From Rhabdornis inornatus (taxonomy: Eukaryota > Chordata > Aves > Passeriformes > Rhabdornithidae): a stretch of 64,000 nt of DNA. Within the stretch, counting starts at the first letter, position 1; each line of letters opens with the position of its first letter. Positions 50,723-64,000 of this stretch are shown here, one piece after another. A program made the position numbers and the translations under genes. The DNA is taken from NCBI GenBank assembly GCA_013397075.1, contig VWZS01008894.1, positions 198,642 to 262,641 on the forward strand. Reading direction: 5' to 3'. Under the pieces are notes generated by a model. It was not told the DNA's origin. It was given only the letters and a program-made list of their open reading frames with translations, and ran no database searches.

Positions 50723-50756
50723 TTATATAAATACCTTTGTTATATAAATACCTGTG
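50723..50756. repeat. 17-bp tandem duplication
   Basis: TTATATAAATACCTTTG (50723-50739) is immediately repeated as TTATATAAATACCTGTG (50740-50756), with one mismatch. Confidence 0.9.
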
Positions 50757-51348
50757 TTGAAATGCTTTGGAGTTGGAACAGAGAGAGGTTCATCTAGATA
50801 CCTTGGGGAGAGAAAACCCATACAAATTCTAGAAGCTATGTTTGACACCTTGATAAAATGTATGATTAAGGAAATACACAAAGCAAGAATAGGAGCTGAA
50901 TGCGATTGAAGTACAATAAAGAAGATAAAAGGAACAAAGCCAAGTTTAGGTGGACAAACTACAGAAGGACGTATCTAAATTAATGAAGGTGAAGGAAAAA
51001 GCGAGGGGAATATGACTCTCCATCATGTCCTGGGATTAGAAGGGAGTCTGGCCAAAATTAAAGAAGGAACTGTAAGTAATCTAGCTATAATCAGTCAAGG
51101 GATATTAAGTGAATGGGTTGCCAGTCTCATTTGTTCAACAAAGAAATTAATCTCTGAATAAAGCAAATCTGCATGAAAATTGTTAGAAAGAACCACCAAG
51201 TTTTGGCTCCTACCTTCTAACATCACAGGAGCTATGTTCCCACATCTCATCCTCATGCACTGGGAGACTGGCCCAAGGATCATTTTAAAGGCACAGAAAA
51301 CACTGTTGAGGGCAGTTCTCCTCCTGTTTCTGTGTAGTATTTTGTGCA

Positions 51349-51397
51349 CATACATGTATAGCAGTATTATATATATACCAGTAGTACATATATATGT
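51349..51397. repeat. TA-rich microsatellite-like stretch
   Basis: Interrupted TATA and GTACATATATATG-type words. Simple sequence only. Confidence 0.7.
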
Positions 51398-54300
51398 AAC
51401 AGACAGAAACTGGCAATATTCAGTGTGAAAGTTACGAATATATTTGCAGCCTAATAAAACCACAGGCCTATTTTTTTTTTACCTGTCCTATATGATACAC
51501 GTCAAAAACTGCCAAGCCTTCCCTGCCAAGCATTTGTGCTTCAAAGCATTGCCCAAAAAACCAGAAAAAAATAGGCAGCTGCATTGCAGGTTTGCCTCAA
51601 CACAACTTGACTTATCCAGTGGCTTTCTCTTCTGTATTCCTTTCGGTTTTATTTTTATTTCTTCCCCAACACATGTACAAAGTGAATCTGATGCCTGGTA
51701 TATGTGGTACAGCTGAAAGTCTTGTTGTGCCTCAAGAAAACCTTGTTGATCAATATCAATTCTATGTAACTTACCGTGCGTTCTTTGATCCTTCTCGACT
51801 AGTTATTAAAAAACCATGTCCTTGTGTTAGTCATCTACGCACAGCATTGCTGCGCTTTTCTCCAATAGTGATACAGGCACACACAGATAACATTGAAAGG
51901 AAAATATAATTCCATCTGGACAAATAACACTGATTGACAGAGTTATTTTTAAGAACACTTATCACTTAGGTTTTTATGTGTAAAATGAGATAACAGATCT
52001 TTTCATATTTTTTTAAAACTGAGAAATACTCTCCAAGTCCAAGGAGACTATGTTTCACCAAGAATTCTCAAGTGATGTATTTGCACTGTGATTATTCACA
52101 ATAATTCATGGTTTTGTCAGCTATGCATTGCAGAGTATATATAAACAAGAATCAGATGATGGAGTATCAATAAAAGTAAAAAATATTACATTTATCTTGA
52201 GAGTTTTCACTAGATATTTTTGCTAACATATTCAGACTGGAAGCAGAAGACATTAAGGATGAGCTAGGAGCTTTCTTCATATTTTTCTGATCCAGCATGG
52301 AGTGAATGAGAATCTGGCCCTGGAAGTGCTGCACAGTGAGTGAGTGAAGCACTATTAACAACAGCTACATTTCTACACAACACACCAGAAGCTATCAATC
52401 AGAAAATCCTTAAGAAACCCTGTACATCATTTCCATTGTAACATTCTTCCCCCTACTTCCTTCAAGTAGGAAATCCTTCTCACATGGGCAAGTGAATTTT
52501 AATTTTCTGCCTAACAATAAGTCTGCGTCTAAAAATAGGATAGCAGGTCCTGTTATGGTTTCAACATTTATTTGAATAGTAATGTGGTTACCAAGAAAAC
52601 CTCAGCCATCTAAAGTTTATGTTTCCACAAACTTTGTATTTGTTAATGGTACTCCAGAGCACCTGTGGAGCTCCTTGGAGTTAGGCGCTATAAAAAAACC
52701 CCAAAAACAAACAAGCAAGAAAAGCAACCCAAGAAATACCTCCAAACCTAAAAAATTCTTTTATTCTAAAGAATTTATATTCCAAACAGAGTAAGAAAAG
52801 TAACAAAAAACCTGCAGCTAAACTATTGTGAATGAGTTTCCTGATCAGCTAGGAAGGAAGTTAAATCTTACAACTCCTCCAGAGTCACTGATCATTCCCA
52901 TCTTCCTTTGAATGAACTGAAAAATATATTTATTTATAGGCATTTTAAGTCTGTCAACTGCAGAGCCTGCTAAAAATCATCATTTGAAAGAGAGAAATTT
53001 GAGGAGAACCTGAATAACTATATCACACTGAAGAATAAAGTTCAGAATATATCTATCTGATATATGTTAGCTTACCAGATATACTGTGAATCAGTTACAA
53101 AAGAAACCTTCACATTGCTGCTAGGATATTTTCTATCAAACATTCACCAGCTCTGACATAATTTTTGCAAATGCTTCTAATTCATATGAAGAAAGTATAT
53201 GAAATCACTGTAGATATTGTTGTTTATTTTTAATTTTCTATGGGTTATAAAACGCACACTTAGAACTAAATGCCAATCGTTTCCTCTTCAATGTTGCTGA
53301 ACAAGATATCAGATTCCTAATGAGGAAAAACCAGAACATCAGTTTGTTATGCATCTTATTCATGAGCACATCCAGAAAGGATGAATAGATGACTGACTGC
53401 AATAAGGAATAGCTAATGATACACAGCACAGTAGACATTTTTCATTATACATCACTTCTCTCCAGTTACCAAAAGTATGGATTAGCAATGATGCTGGGAA
53501 AAGGAGCACACCTGACATTTTGGTGCTTCAGTCAGCTCATACAAATGAGCTAATTTTCAACACATTGTTGCAAACTCAACAGAACTTCCTGAACATCTTA
53601 TATTTTCAAATTAGAGATACAGGGAGAAAAATTATAGATTCCTCTCTTTTGAATTTATTTGACAAAGATAAAAGGCAGTGAAAATACTTATATGTGTATC
53701 ACTCAAATGAGCGAAATATGATGAACGGAGGGAAAAGACAACACCAATAAGAAACTCATTCGCTGTTAATGACTCTAATTTGTGTTTCTGCTTTTCTGCT
53801 TCCTGCAGTCTTAACAAAGGCCCTGCCATAGCACAGAAACATTTCCAGGACAGTGGAAAAAACAGTGAAGAAGGTTTGTTTGTTTTTAACCTGTGTGAAA
53901 GAACAGTATGTTTGCGTAAAGCGATGCATCCCAGCTTGTGTTTCTAAGAGTTATTCCCATCACAGAATTTGACTGAATTTTAATGTGTGTTTATAAAGTA
54001 TCATGACCACGAGAAGACTAACTCCTTATCTAAACTTGAGCAGAAGTTACAGTGATTGCTATAATGTAGTGGGGTGGGTATTCCTAAAAATGAAACTGCT
54101 TGTGCTAAATATGCAAAAGGATTTCTTAACCATGCACATCTGCTCCATCCTACCTGTCAGGGACCTCTTTCCCTTCCTGCCCTCACATCAAATATGACCA
54201 TTGTCAAAAGCACGATATGCACAGGGTCATACAACCTTTTCTTTGCTGACCTTTGCACAACTGCTTTATAGTGTCTCTTAGGAGACTGAAATTAATCCAC

Positions 54301-55604
54301 TGGAAAAGAGAGAAATATCTGGGGTCAGAATATGCTTCCCTTCCTGCAAAAAGCATGTTGTATAACTGTGTGACAGATACTTCAGGAGATGGTTGTTTTT
54401 CCTTCCAGTCTCTTATTACTACAACCAGGGCTTGAAGAGTTCATTATTCCACATATGTTGATGTGTGTTTCATTTGAACCGGAAATATCTCAAGGAAATA
54501 CCTGTAAATGGAAATCTTATGACTGAAAAAAAATCGTAGAATTTTTGTGCTTCCAGTCAGAACTCAGGGATTTTTTTCTCTCATAGCACACCAAATTATA
54601 GCAAAAATATGCTGTTTTAGCCTTCTTATGTAAGTGAGGATTGTAAATGCACCTAACAGAAAAATAATTCTATTCAGACATTAAAAAAAGAAAAAATTAG
54701 AATTCTAATTGAATAGTAAGCTGTTAAAATTATTTCATGTAGTGTTCTAAAAGAAAAATAACATGGATAGCTTATTCTATTAATTCTTTTATTTGAGAAA
54801 TATACTTCATCCATAGATATGAGAAGCAGGAAAGAAAACAATCTAATGTTTTGGAGTAAAGCTCTTATATAGCCAAAAACACTGCTGAGGATGATGCACT
54901 TGCTTTCTATCTTGGAATGACTGATTGGAAAGCTGTGTAGAGTAGACTTCTGTAGAAGCTAAAGAGGAAGACACCAAACATCAGATTGCCATATCTCCAA
55001 ACTGATGGTGAGGTGAGATTTGAAAAAAAATTAATATCTCTGAGCAGTGGGTTTGATGTCTCATTAATTCTGTTTTACTGCATAATGATGCTTTGGGATT
55101 AGCAAATACAGTTTGTCATGCAACTTTAAAAGTATACAAACCTGTGCAGCTTTATTTCCTGTTCTAGCTTCTCTTTTCTCTACGTCTAATACCTTTGAGA
55201 ACAAAACTATGTTAATGTTCTAATACATTTTTAATGAAGAATAACAAACTGTTAAATCGCACATTAATTATTTTATTACATTCTTAATGCAATGAATAAG
55301 TAAACTCTTTGACAGTACTGCTCTTACTATTAGAGTAGAAAGTTGCCAAAACATGTCTGATGAGTGGAAAATACACCATCCACACACTAGAGTACATCTA
55401 CTGACGTGTGATTACTGCCTAGCTACTAAATAAACAATAACTGTCCATGGTTTCAAAAATATACAAGCCTAACCCCATAACAGACATAAAAAAAACCAAG
55501 GGAATATCATGAGATACTGCACTGTGATACAGCTGTCAGATGCACGTTGAAATTATCATAATTTTCTAAATATGCCAGTGTAGGTCAGGTGGTAGGGTTG
55601 TTGG

Positions 55605-55653
55605 GGGTTTTTTTGTTTGTTTTTGTTTGGTTGGTTGGTTTGGTTTGTTTTTT
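55605..55653. repeat. TTTG/GGTT compound microsatellite
   Basis: T-rich units of TTTG pass into GGTT units and back. On the opposite strand this reads as CAAA/AACC, the same composition class as the tracts at 6.4, 24.8 and 46.9 kb, in reverse orientation. Confidence 0.9.
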
Positions 55654-56910
55654 CTATGTACGTGCTTTACAACAGTCAAGAAAAGGAGAACCCAAAACCA
55701 GAATATGAGATCCGGCTTCCTTCTAAAGTCAGGACCTTAAAGTCATCTATATTATGAATGCTATGAACCAGGTCTATTCCTGCCTACCAAATTAGAACCT
55801 TGAAACAAAGATCCCTAAGAACACGAAAATATTAGCCTTAATCTAAATCTTGATCATAAGCCTGCAACCTAATTTTCAAAGCTCAGTTCTCTGTCCTAAG
55901 CAACCTATAAATTGATATAAGAAGTGTCAAACTTTGCAATCAGAAAACCAAAGGAGGTAAACCTGCCCTGCATGTCTGAAAGGCAGACCTGACAAGCCCA
56001 GCATGAGAATAAGGGTTTCCTTCATGGTGGAATTGACTTTGGGCTAGTATTCAAAGTCAGCTGAAAGCTTCACTGGGGATTCATAGGCACAATACCATCT
56101 AAGACAAATATTAGAGACATTATTGCTCTTTCTAATTAAACTACTGGGTAAAACTCAAGGCATTTACTAATACTGCTCATGTATCTGATTCCAATCAACC
56201 ATATCAGCAGGCATCAGTTTTTTTCTCTGTAAGAATTCTTCTTTAATGTTCTTTCAGGTTCTTAAGATCACAAGCAATTTTTTGAGTTTGTCTCAATGGA
56301 TTATTGCTGCTAATGAAAGAGTCAATGGGAGCTAACTGTATTAAAATTGGAACTGCATTTAGTGACAGTGAACTGCTTAAAAAAATGTCATTTGGCCTTA
56401 TAAGAAAGTGTGGTCATATTTGTAACATTCAAACCTCAAGATCTTCATTGCAGCAGGTAGTCCAGGCTTAGGCAAAAGTGGGCAAAAGTGCCCAAATTCT
56501 CAGTGTTCAGCCCAAGGGCCATGAACTGCCGCTTCTCAGAGGAACAGGCTTCCAAACTTCATGTGCTAGAAATGAAGGCAAATACTTTGGGAAACAGGAT
56601 ATACTTTTCTGTCATGATTATAGAAGTATTTGCTAGAAATTAAATCCATGAGCATTAACCTCAGCTTGAGAGAAATCTTCATAGTCAGGAGTGGTCAAGC
56701 TCTTTGAAAGTTTCCATCCTCATCAAGAGGAAGAGACACCTTGGAATGATCTACCTATTCCTGACCATAACTCAGAGAGAAAAGGACCACAGGTTGCTTC
56801 AGGTGGGATCTAAACATCAGCTGGACTGTCAAATCAATTGAAATTTGACCCTCTTGGTGGAATTTTTCTCTGCCTCCCTGTTTGCAATACTCTTTGGCAA
56901 TAGATTTTCA

Positions 56911-56942
56911 CATATATGCGTATATATACATATATATGCATA
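56911..56942. repeat. TA/CATA microsatellite
   Basis: Alternating TA with single GC and CA interruptions, flanked on both sides by ATATGC-type words. Confidence 0.9.
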
Positions 56943-59900
56943 ATCTAAAAGTAATAGTAATTAACACTTTTTGTTTTTTTCCATCAGAGAATCTGGCCAG
57001 ATATATATCTTGGGTATGAACTGTTGAGAGTGCAGAAACAGGGAGAAGAAAACTGGTCTTTTTTTTTTTCCTTAGCAACATGTTCATAAGGCAATGAACC
57101 TCTGCCATTAACAAATCCTGCAGAGTTAACAGGAATACAGATTAATTACAGACATGCTTCGTGCACAAAAGCTTCTCCATAGAGCTCAGCTAAGCCATTA
57201 CCTGTGTCTGTGTAGTTCTGTTTCTGTCATAAGCTAGTGAAGATACTGCTCAAGAGATAAAAGGAGGCAGAGTGGTTTCTCCCTCCCAAAAAAGGAGTGA
57301 GTGATAACAAACACAACAAAAATTGTATAGAGCATCAAAGCCAGGAAAATCTGTGATTCACAGCCTTGACCTGGAACAATTTTGCAGCCCAAATGACAAA
57401 TATTTAGCTAGTCTGTTGTATAGTGGCACCTTCAGCGTTGAAATATTTTAGCTGTTTCAATTTCTGTCAGTTTCTTAAAATACAAATCCATCTCTTTTCT
57501 CTTCCTCCTCTTCCCCACTCCTGACCACAGCCAAAGTCGAATACTGTCCCAGCTATGGGGATAGCTCTGGACCTGCAGTTCAAACTCCGCTCAGGTCACC
57601 AGTCAGCACTTTGCATCCTTCCAAGAAAAGGCACCTGCAGAGGTGCTCTGCAGCTGTGACATGGCTTGAGTTGGTAATCTTCAGTCAAACAGTTTATATG
57701 GGTAGTGGATTTTAGGGCTCATTGCCATGACTGGTGTTTTATATAGTCTATACAAGCTACTCAGTGTAGTTCAGCACCAGCTTTTGCAGATATTCATCCC
57801 TCAGTTATAATATATAGCAAGGAGTGTAGCCACTTTGGAAGGATTGTCTTTGCATCAACTTTATGTGCAAAGTGTGGCACCATGAGCAAACACTGGCCCA
57901 GAGTGCCCTGCGCAACTTTGGCCACCAAAATACTCATAGAGGCTATTTCCAAGCTGACTCCACTGAAGGCACGCCAGGTGCCAGACTCAATGTCACACGC
58001 ACATTGCCCTGTATTTATGTGCTTCATCCCACAGCTCAGATTTCTCCTCTCTTTTTAATTTTATGCACGTAGATGAAGGGGTTCTTGAACACTAGATAAA
58101 TCTTGTGCCTGACTGAAGAGAAAGGGCAAAAAGAGATTATAAATTACATTTTTTAGTTTTCCAATCGGCTCACCAAATCCTTCTTTTTTAACGTGTGCAA
58201 GTAGCAAGAGCCTATTGGGTCAACTAGCTTATAATTAATTATTGATTAGATATTAAAGCCATATGCTAAGTCTCACTTGGAAACCAAAGTGCTTCCTTGG
58301 TACTTATGTTAGCATTTATTAAATATGCATTATTAATCTGAATTACGTTGTGTTCAAATGTAAGCCCTTAGAGCAAAGATAATGATCACAGCATTAGTAT
58401 TTGTAAAACAGAATTGATTTTCCAACTTCACCAAATTAACTGAAATATGGGATAGGCTGCAGGTGTTGAAGAATGAATACTACAAGAGTAAGTTGGCATA
58501 CTTAGTTTTTTCTATGTACCACAATAAAATAAACAAAAAAGAAACTTAAACCTAATTTATTCCCCTAAATAGTGTAGGCATAAACAAGATCTAAAGGTCT
58601 TTAAAAAAAATTAAGAAACCTTATTCATACATCATAGTTCACATATTTTTATTCTACACACAAGCATTGCGACATCAAAAAAAGATTTTTAGTTTTCCAT
58701 ATGCAGATATTTCACACAAAACTTCAGTGAAGTAAATGGTTCTACAGTTCACGATATATTTTGAAATAAGTGGGTTTCTTTTTCTTGTGACTAAATATAT
58801 TTATGTAGGAAAGAAGCGAGATTAAATGAGATATATGACAATATTTATGGTAGTTGTTTGGGCACATCTTGAAAGCCAACCATGAAATTCACTCCTTAGT
58901 AACAGCCTTAAAGAAAAAAAAAAAAGCAAGAGACAAAAAAAAACTGACCCAGTGGTGTGAAGGATTAATGTTAGTTTTTACATAACAACATTATAGGATA
59001 ATTTCATTCATTTGATAGCACTTTTATCTAATGACTAGTTTGCTGTTTCTCTATAGCCAAAATGGTCTGTGATTTGCATGGAGAATTTTCACATTTATAT
59101 TCATATTGCTTTCACTCAGCAAAAAGAATTCAAAAGGAAATGTACTGCCATTTATAAGGTTATAAGCTTCACAAAAATTTCTAGGGTACTGGGTGGGAGA
59201 TACAGGATTTGAAAATACCCTTCTGTCTACTTTTTTCTTTGTAATACTTCAAAATTATGGTTAAAAGCAGAGAAGAAAGAGGAAGTGGATTTATTCTCTG
59301 GTAATTATGCAGTATGCAGTTTCTCTGACAAGACTGCAGTTCTTGGAAGGGATAGGGAGTTCAAGAACAGCTTTTACCTCATCATTTAAAATTCCAGGGG
59401 AAAAAAAATCAGTTAAAAGTTATTTCACTTTTTTTGCTGTTGTGGGATTTTTTTGTTTTGCAACAGACAGAGGCTGGTATTTCATTTATACCATGGCTAC
59501 TAAACCTGAAATTTAAAGGGAATATTGGAACAGAGAAGACAGTGGATACTTGGAGTTAAGTTGTGTGTTTTACCTACTAACCTATTTACCACTTTGCATG
59601 AATAAAATATTGACACAAAACAACAGCAACAACAAAACTCCATCACTTTTGGGTATACTAGTATTTAGAATTCAAATAAGTACAGCAGCATAATACTGTT
59701 TTGATGTTTGATTGCACTAAGGGAGAAAAGGAATATTAAACTGAGTGCAGCAGGTTTAAGACACGTCTGTATGAACACATGCCCACACACACAAATTACA
59801 AATAAAGAGCAAACCAGGGAAAAAGAACACATTTTTTTTATTACAGTTAACACTGGTATTATAGTCACTGCTCATTTCACATCTGCATTGTGCTTTCTCT

Positions 59901-61312
59901 GTTTTACTCTCCCTCTGCTACAAATACATTTAAGCTCAGGTATGTTTACTTTCTATTTCTACTCAAAAAGTTACTCAGAATTAATTTACAACTGCACTAG
60001 TTGGAACAAATGGAGAAAAATAAAAATAAGAACTTGATGCAGTGTATGCTCAAAAAATAAATTAAAAACGTTTTGATCTTTAAGGAGCAAGTCCATTTAT
60101 GAGAAAGTTTTCCCCCATTTGTATCCATAAGTATTAACAGGTATTAAATTAGGTACTGAAGACCTCACCCATTCTTCTCCAAATAAAATACAACATGATT
60201 ATCAGCAAACAAGGAAACAAATAAAGCACCTGATATGAAAAAAAAGAAAATTTGTATAATAGACTGTACCTGGTTGGTTCACATCTTCCAAATTCAGCCA
60301 AATTATTCTAGAGGTAAAGCCACCTTTCATGTACCTACAATTATTTCATCACATATCATGGAGACATCATCATTTAAATAATTTCTGATTTAAAGCTGAT
60401 ACAATGGTATACAACAAATTTTTAAACCTATTCTTCCTTATTATTGCTTAGGTGACAACTACATTTTTTTTAAATAAAGAAGTTGCTACTATTTCCATTT
60501 TAATATATCTGAAAATGGATTTCTTATATTTTTAACATACCTGTAGTTTAATGTCTCAGCAACGGAAATGCATGCATTTGTTTTCACAGATTTTATACGT
60601 AGGGAATGGACTGTTTTAAGAGTACAAAACCAAAATTACCTTTTATGCTTAAAAAAATGAGTTTTTGAGCTTTCTCACCCCACCCTCCACACAAAAACCA
60701 TATTAATACTCTGAACAGACTCCATATAGGTGCATGTGTGGTCTGGAAATATTTGTACACAGTATCAACCAGAGTGTTCCCATGTGTGCACCTACTATGC
60801 CATACCACTAAACCTTCAGTATAACTAGGAACACACAAAGGATTTCTGTCTCGATTTTCTCAAGAAGTTAATACAGCTTAAAAATACTCATACTGGGTCA
60901 TAGAGGAGCAGCAAAAAGAAAGTGGGAGAAGATGTTGAGTGAGAAAAGGAAGAGAGGCAAGGCAAGAACAATCATGGCTCCAAAATTACTGTTCAATCAT
61001 TTGGCAAGTTATTAGCGACCAGCATTGGAACGAGTACTGGGGGCAAGCATGGCAAGCATGCTGGAAGCTGTGCCTTAGCTGATGTGAAGATTCACAGCAT
61101 TTCTGGGGTTAATAGAACATGTGGGAATTTACTCCCAGGTCTTTGATGAAGCTTGGATGAAAGGCAGAATTTCCATTCTCGAGGAAACTAAAAATCCATT
61201 TTTCACTCTGATTTAAAAAAGGTAATTGACAGCTTGTATTTCCTGCAAAATGAAAACCTTTCCAAAATCCATCTACTTGAGAAAGGAAGGAGAAAATAAG
61301 TAAAAATAGCTA

Positions 61313-61350
61313 GATAAATAAATAAATAAAAGTTGTTGGAAAAGTTGTTG
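61313..61350. repeat. (ATAA)n microsatellite with adjoining 13-bp duplication
   Basis: Four ATAA units run to about 61331. They are followed by AAAGTTGTTGG repeated as AAAAGTTGTTG, with a 12-13 base period. Confidence 0.8.
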
Positions 61351-62553
61351 CTGGGTTGGATGACTAAACGTATAATGTATTTGAATGTGGCTGTCCCCAG
61401 CTGCTTTGGAGAAAGGCAACCTTCCTTTTAGCCTACAAGAGATGTGCAGACACTTATTACTAGTAGAAACAATAATGAGAGCTGGGTATTGCCTTGTTTA
61501 AAGCTTCCTCCAAAGTGTTTTGTTCCCATTTCAGTGCAGACTGACTCCAGTCCCACGGGTCTGCATAACTCACCAGTGTCTACCCCTGGTACCTCCCCTC
61601 TCCTCCAGACACATTCCTCCTCAGAGCCTGTGCTCCTGTGCTTCGAGGAGCAGCCCAGCCCACAGACATCAAGTTATTCTAACATTGATAAATTACTAAA
61701 ATGGTATAGATTTTTCACAATGCTTTACTTTAAAAAGTAGGCAAAACAAATATTTCTGATTTGATTTGGCTGCCAGATCTACAATTTCTTGTGCTCACTT
61801 GTTAACAAGGATTGTACCTGTCTACCAAGTTTTATATTTGGAGACAATGAGAGGGTTCTTTGTGGTATTTTTTCATTGCTGTCACCCATCATGATTACTT
61901 ACATCTAATTGCAAAATAAATGAATTGGTGCAGCCCCCATGCCCTCACTCTGGCAGGGGATGACTGCTAGCCCATGCGCAGGCTTTGTAACCCCCAGATG
62001 CTGAAACCAGAGAAGAAGAAGAGCTTAAGTTGCAGTCATTGCCCCTGAATGAAGTCTTTCAGTTTCTCCTTTTAGAATCTGAGTATAATTTCTAGGCCTG
62101 TATGACCCACTTATTTCAGACCACACTTACTCAATACCTAGGTCTCATAATGAGTGAATTTATTATGGCAATTAATAATTAATAAGTATACACTTAGGAC
62201 AGGGATGCATTCTAACAAAATAAAGAGACTACATGGAAACTGTGCCTTGAAACACAGAAGCAAGTAATTTAAAATTTAATTTTAGGATTGACAGGAATTA
62301 GTTTGTAGTGTAGAAAATATCACTCCTCTAAGCTAAGCTTAGCAGCCTAAACATATTTTACCTACCATGTGAAAATAAGAGAAAAATTATGTATCTCAAG
62401 AGTGAGTACCCTCGGAAACAAAATGAAGAATATAAGTGATAGTTCTCTGTCATTAGATCTTCTTAAGAACCACTAGAGAAATATCTTTTTGGGAACACAT
62501 TGTATGTTCTGTCGTTTTACCTCTGATTCCAACTATTTGTGTTAATATTTCTG

Positions 62554-62580
62554 TGTATGATATATATACATATATATTTA
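62554..62580. repeat. TA-rich microsatellite
   Basis: Short (TA)n blocks around a central CATA. Simple sequence. Confidence 0.85.
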
Positions 62581-63682
62581 ATTGCTCCTCATGCAAAAAT
62601 AAAAAAGGTATTATAAGCATGATATATAATTACATTTTGTATTTCATTATAAGAACACAACCTAGAGCCTTCTAGAAGCCTTAACACAGTTCTTCTGATT
62701 CACAAGGTCCCTATGAAATTACTTTAATAGATAAATGAAATTGGAAATGTGTCTTGTACACCTGTCTTGTTAAGCTGCTATGAGCTGCTTTAGTCTTTCC
62801 TCTCCCAGAAGCTAATTTTCATTTCTAATTCCAGGAATAGAAATCTGATATACAGTAACAATTACGTGGATGTAAACATCAAAGTATAAAATTTTGATAA
62901 ATATAGCCAAGAAAACTTCATCCAGAAAAGATGTTGTTAGTGCTTGCTAGTAAACAGTCTCCTAAGAGATCCAAAAACTCCTTCTTGCTGCCTCAGCTAA
63001 CCCTGTAAATGCATGTGTGAGGCACCAGAGCAGCTTCATGGATCAGCTGGTAAGACCTGCTGCCAGCCAGCTAAAAATGATGAATGAGAACGCAAGAAAA
63101 AGCAATAATTAACCTTTTCTGTATTCTGAATTTTGGAGATGAGCTATCATTAGATGTACAAAACTGGCCCAACCAATACTTCAAATTCTGCCACTAATAA
63201 CAAAAAGAGCTTATGAAGAGGATGTTCAGTTAATCATTGTTTACCAGATCCCATTTGGTAACAGTTAAATAATGCATGCAAACTTGGAAAGGTCCAGAAA
63301 GTCTTAGTCAAAGTTCATTCCAGGTCTCAAACTTTGAGAAGAAATGTTAAAACCTTGCATCCAGTGAGTGAATTGCTCATCACCTATGTACAATCCATGG
63401 TTCACTGACTGACTTATCATTCTGAGAAGAAAATCCATTTGTAGGCTGTAAATTACTAAGCTGAAACTTCCATGTTAGTAGCTTTCAATGCACTTTGTTT
63501 CAGGAATGCTGACAAAAAAATCCAGGGTGATGCATCTTCTTTTACTGTAAAATATGTGTTACAATTTAGAAATATTGATGAAAAGTGAAAATCAATTTCT
63601 TCTGTCATTCCTTTGTGCATTGGCCATTTGAAAGGTGATATGCTGCAGTTCTCATCTCTCTTCCATTTTGCAGCACCCACAG

Positions 63683-63695
63683 AAAAAAAAAAAAA
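63683..63695. repeat. Poly(A), 13 residues
   Basis: A homopolymer leading into a purine-rich stretch that extends to about 63770. It explains the lysine-rich frames overlapping it. Confidence 0.85.
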
Positions 63696-64000
63696 CCAAG
63701 TCGGTAAAACAAAATGGTCAAAGGGAAAAAAAGAAGAAAATAAAAAAGAACAGAAATTTAAAAATACGTGTTTGTGGTGTCACTATACACTTCTCCAGCA
63801 AGAAGTCTGGCATATTCTTTTTATTTGGTGCCAGATCCATCATCCACTTAAGTGAAGATACAGGCTATTACTTGCTTCAGTAGGAGTTGGAACAAACCTG
63901 CAAATTGCAATTGTCAGGGTCTTTCTTGCTTTGTGGCATCCAATATCAGCAGGTATTAAAGAGATTCAGCACTTTGAAGGCATTTTTACAGCATGCATAA

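Larger units (their letters stand above)
44782..55604. other. AT-rich non-coding DNA, no gene seen
   Basis: The region 47357-48178 has unusually few stop codons on both strands (131- and 116-codon plus frames and a 149-codon minus frame), but no recognisable protein family. A perfect hairpin lies at 46787-46826. An A-rich tract at 46941-46977 and small tandem duplications at 50117-50169 and 50723-50756 are the other structures. The remainder is unremarkable AT-rich sequence. Confidence 0.6.
55654..64000. other. AT-rich non-coding DNA, no gene seen
   Basis: Frames are at most 109 codons and unrecognised. A GC-richer stretch at 61535-61670 lies just behind a splice-acceptor-like sequence but ends without a donor. 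TA microsatellites lie at 56911-56942 and 62554-62580 and an ATAA tract at 61313-61331. A-rich or purine-rich runs occur at about 58914-58945, 60915-60967 and 63683-63770. The segment 58200-58400 resembles conserved non-coding DNA by motif content only. Confidence 0.6.

Noticed and set aside
52552..52575. Possible LTR start (TGTTATGGTTTC)
   Set aside because: Only a short resemblance to some avian LTR edges. No matching LTR end, primer-binding site or target duplication was found.
1..64000. tRNA, rRNA, CRISPR array or bacterial operon
   Set aside because: A read for B-box-like GGTTCGA motifs, regularly spaced direct repeats and closely packed long frames found none. The CR1 fragments and composition indicate vertebrate nuclear DNA.

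Overview
This window looks like avian nuclear DNA, from an intergenic or intronic region with no gene I can support. It is AT-rich, with many A/T homopolymers and A-rich microsatellites, and open reading frames are short and scattered over all frames. The best taxonomic clue is three short fragments that read as the 3' end of chicken-repeat-1 (CR1) LINEs at about 15.4, 37.3 and 44.7 kb. CR1 is the dominant interspersed repeat of birds. The species and the flanking genes cannot be named from what is visible.

Layout: 1-15 kb is AT-rich single-copy-like DNA. It holds a 20-bp minisatellite (831-888), a 24-base assembly gap behind a poly(A) run (2276-2299), an ATT microsatellite (3.08 kb), a CAAA-type tract (6.4 kb) and a 35-base poly(A) (12.98 kb). 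15-37 kb holds the first CR1 fragment, a second CAAA tract (24.8 kb) and an isolated GC- and CpG-rich patch (26.56-26.81 kb). 37-45 kb holds the second and third CR1 fragments and a milder GC-rich patch (38.8-39.7 kb). 45-64 kb holds a striking 16-bp-arm inverted repeat (46.79-46.83 kb), several small tandem duplications near 50 kb, a TTTG/GGTT tract (55.6 kb) and TA-rich microsatellites.

The longest reading frames (154, 149, 131 and 124 codons) show no recognisable domain, no convincing exon structure and no codon pattern I would call coding. I therefore annotate no CDS. I also recognise no tRNA, rRNA, CRISPR array, bacterial-type operon or intact transposable element. The observations most worth checking are the perfect hairpin at 46.8 kb, a small hairpin-forming insertion inside the third CR1 fragment, the orphan CpG-rich patch, and several AT-rich blocks that resemble conserved non-coding enhancers. 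No previously undescribed system is evident.
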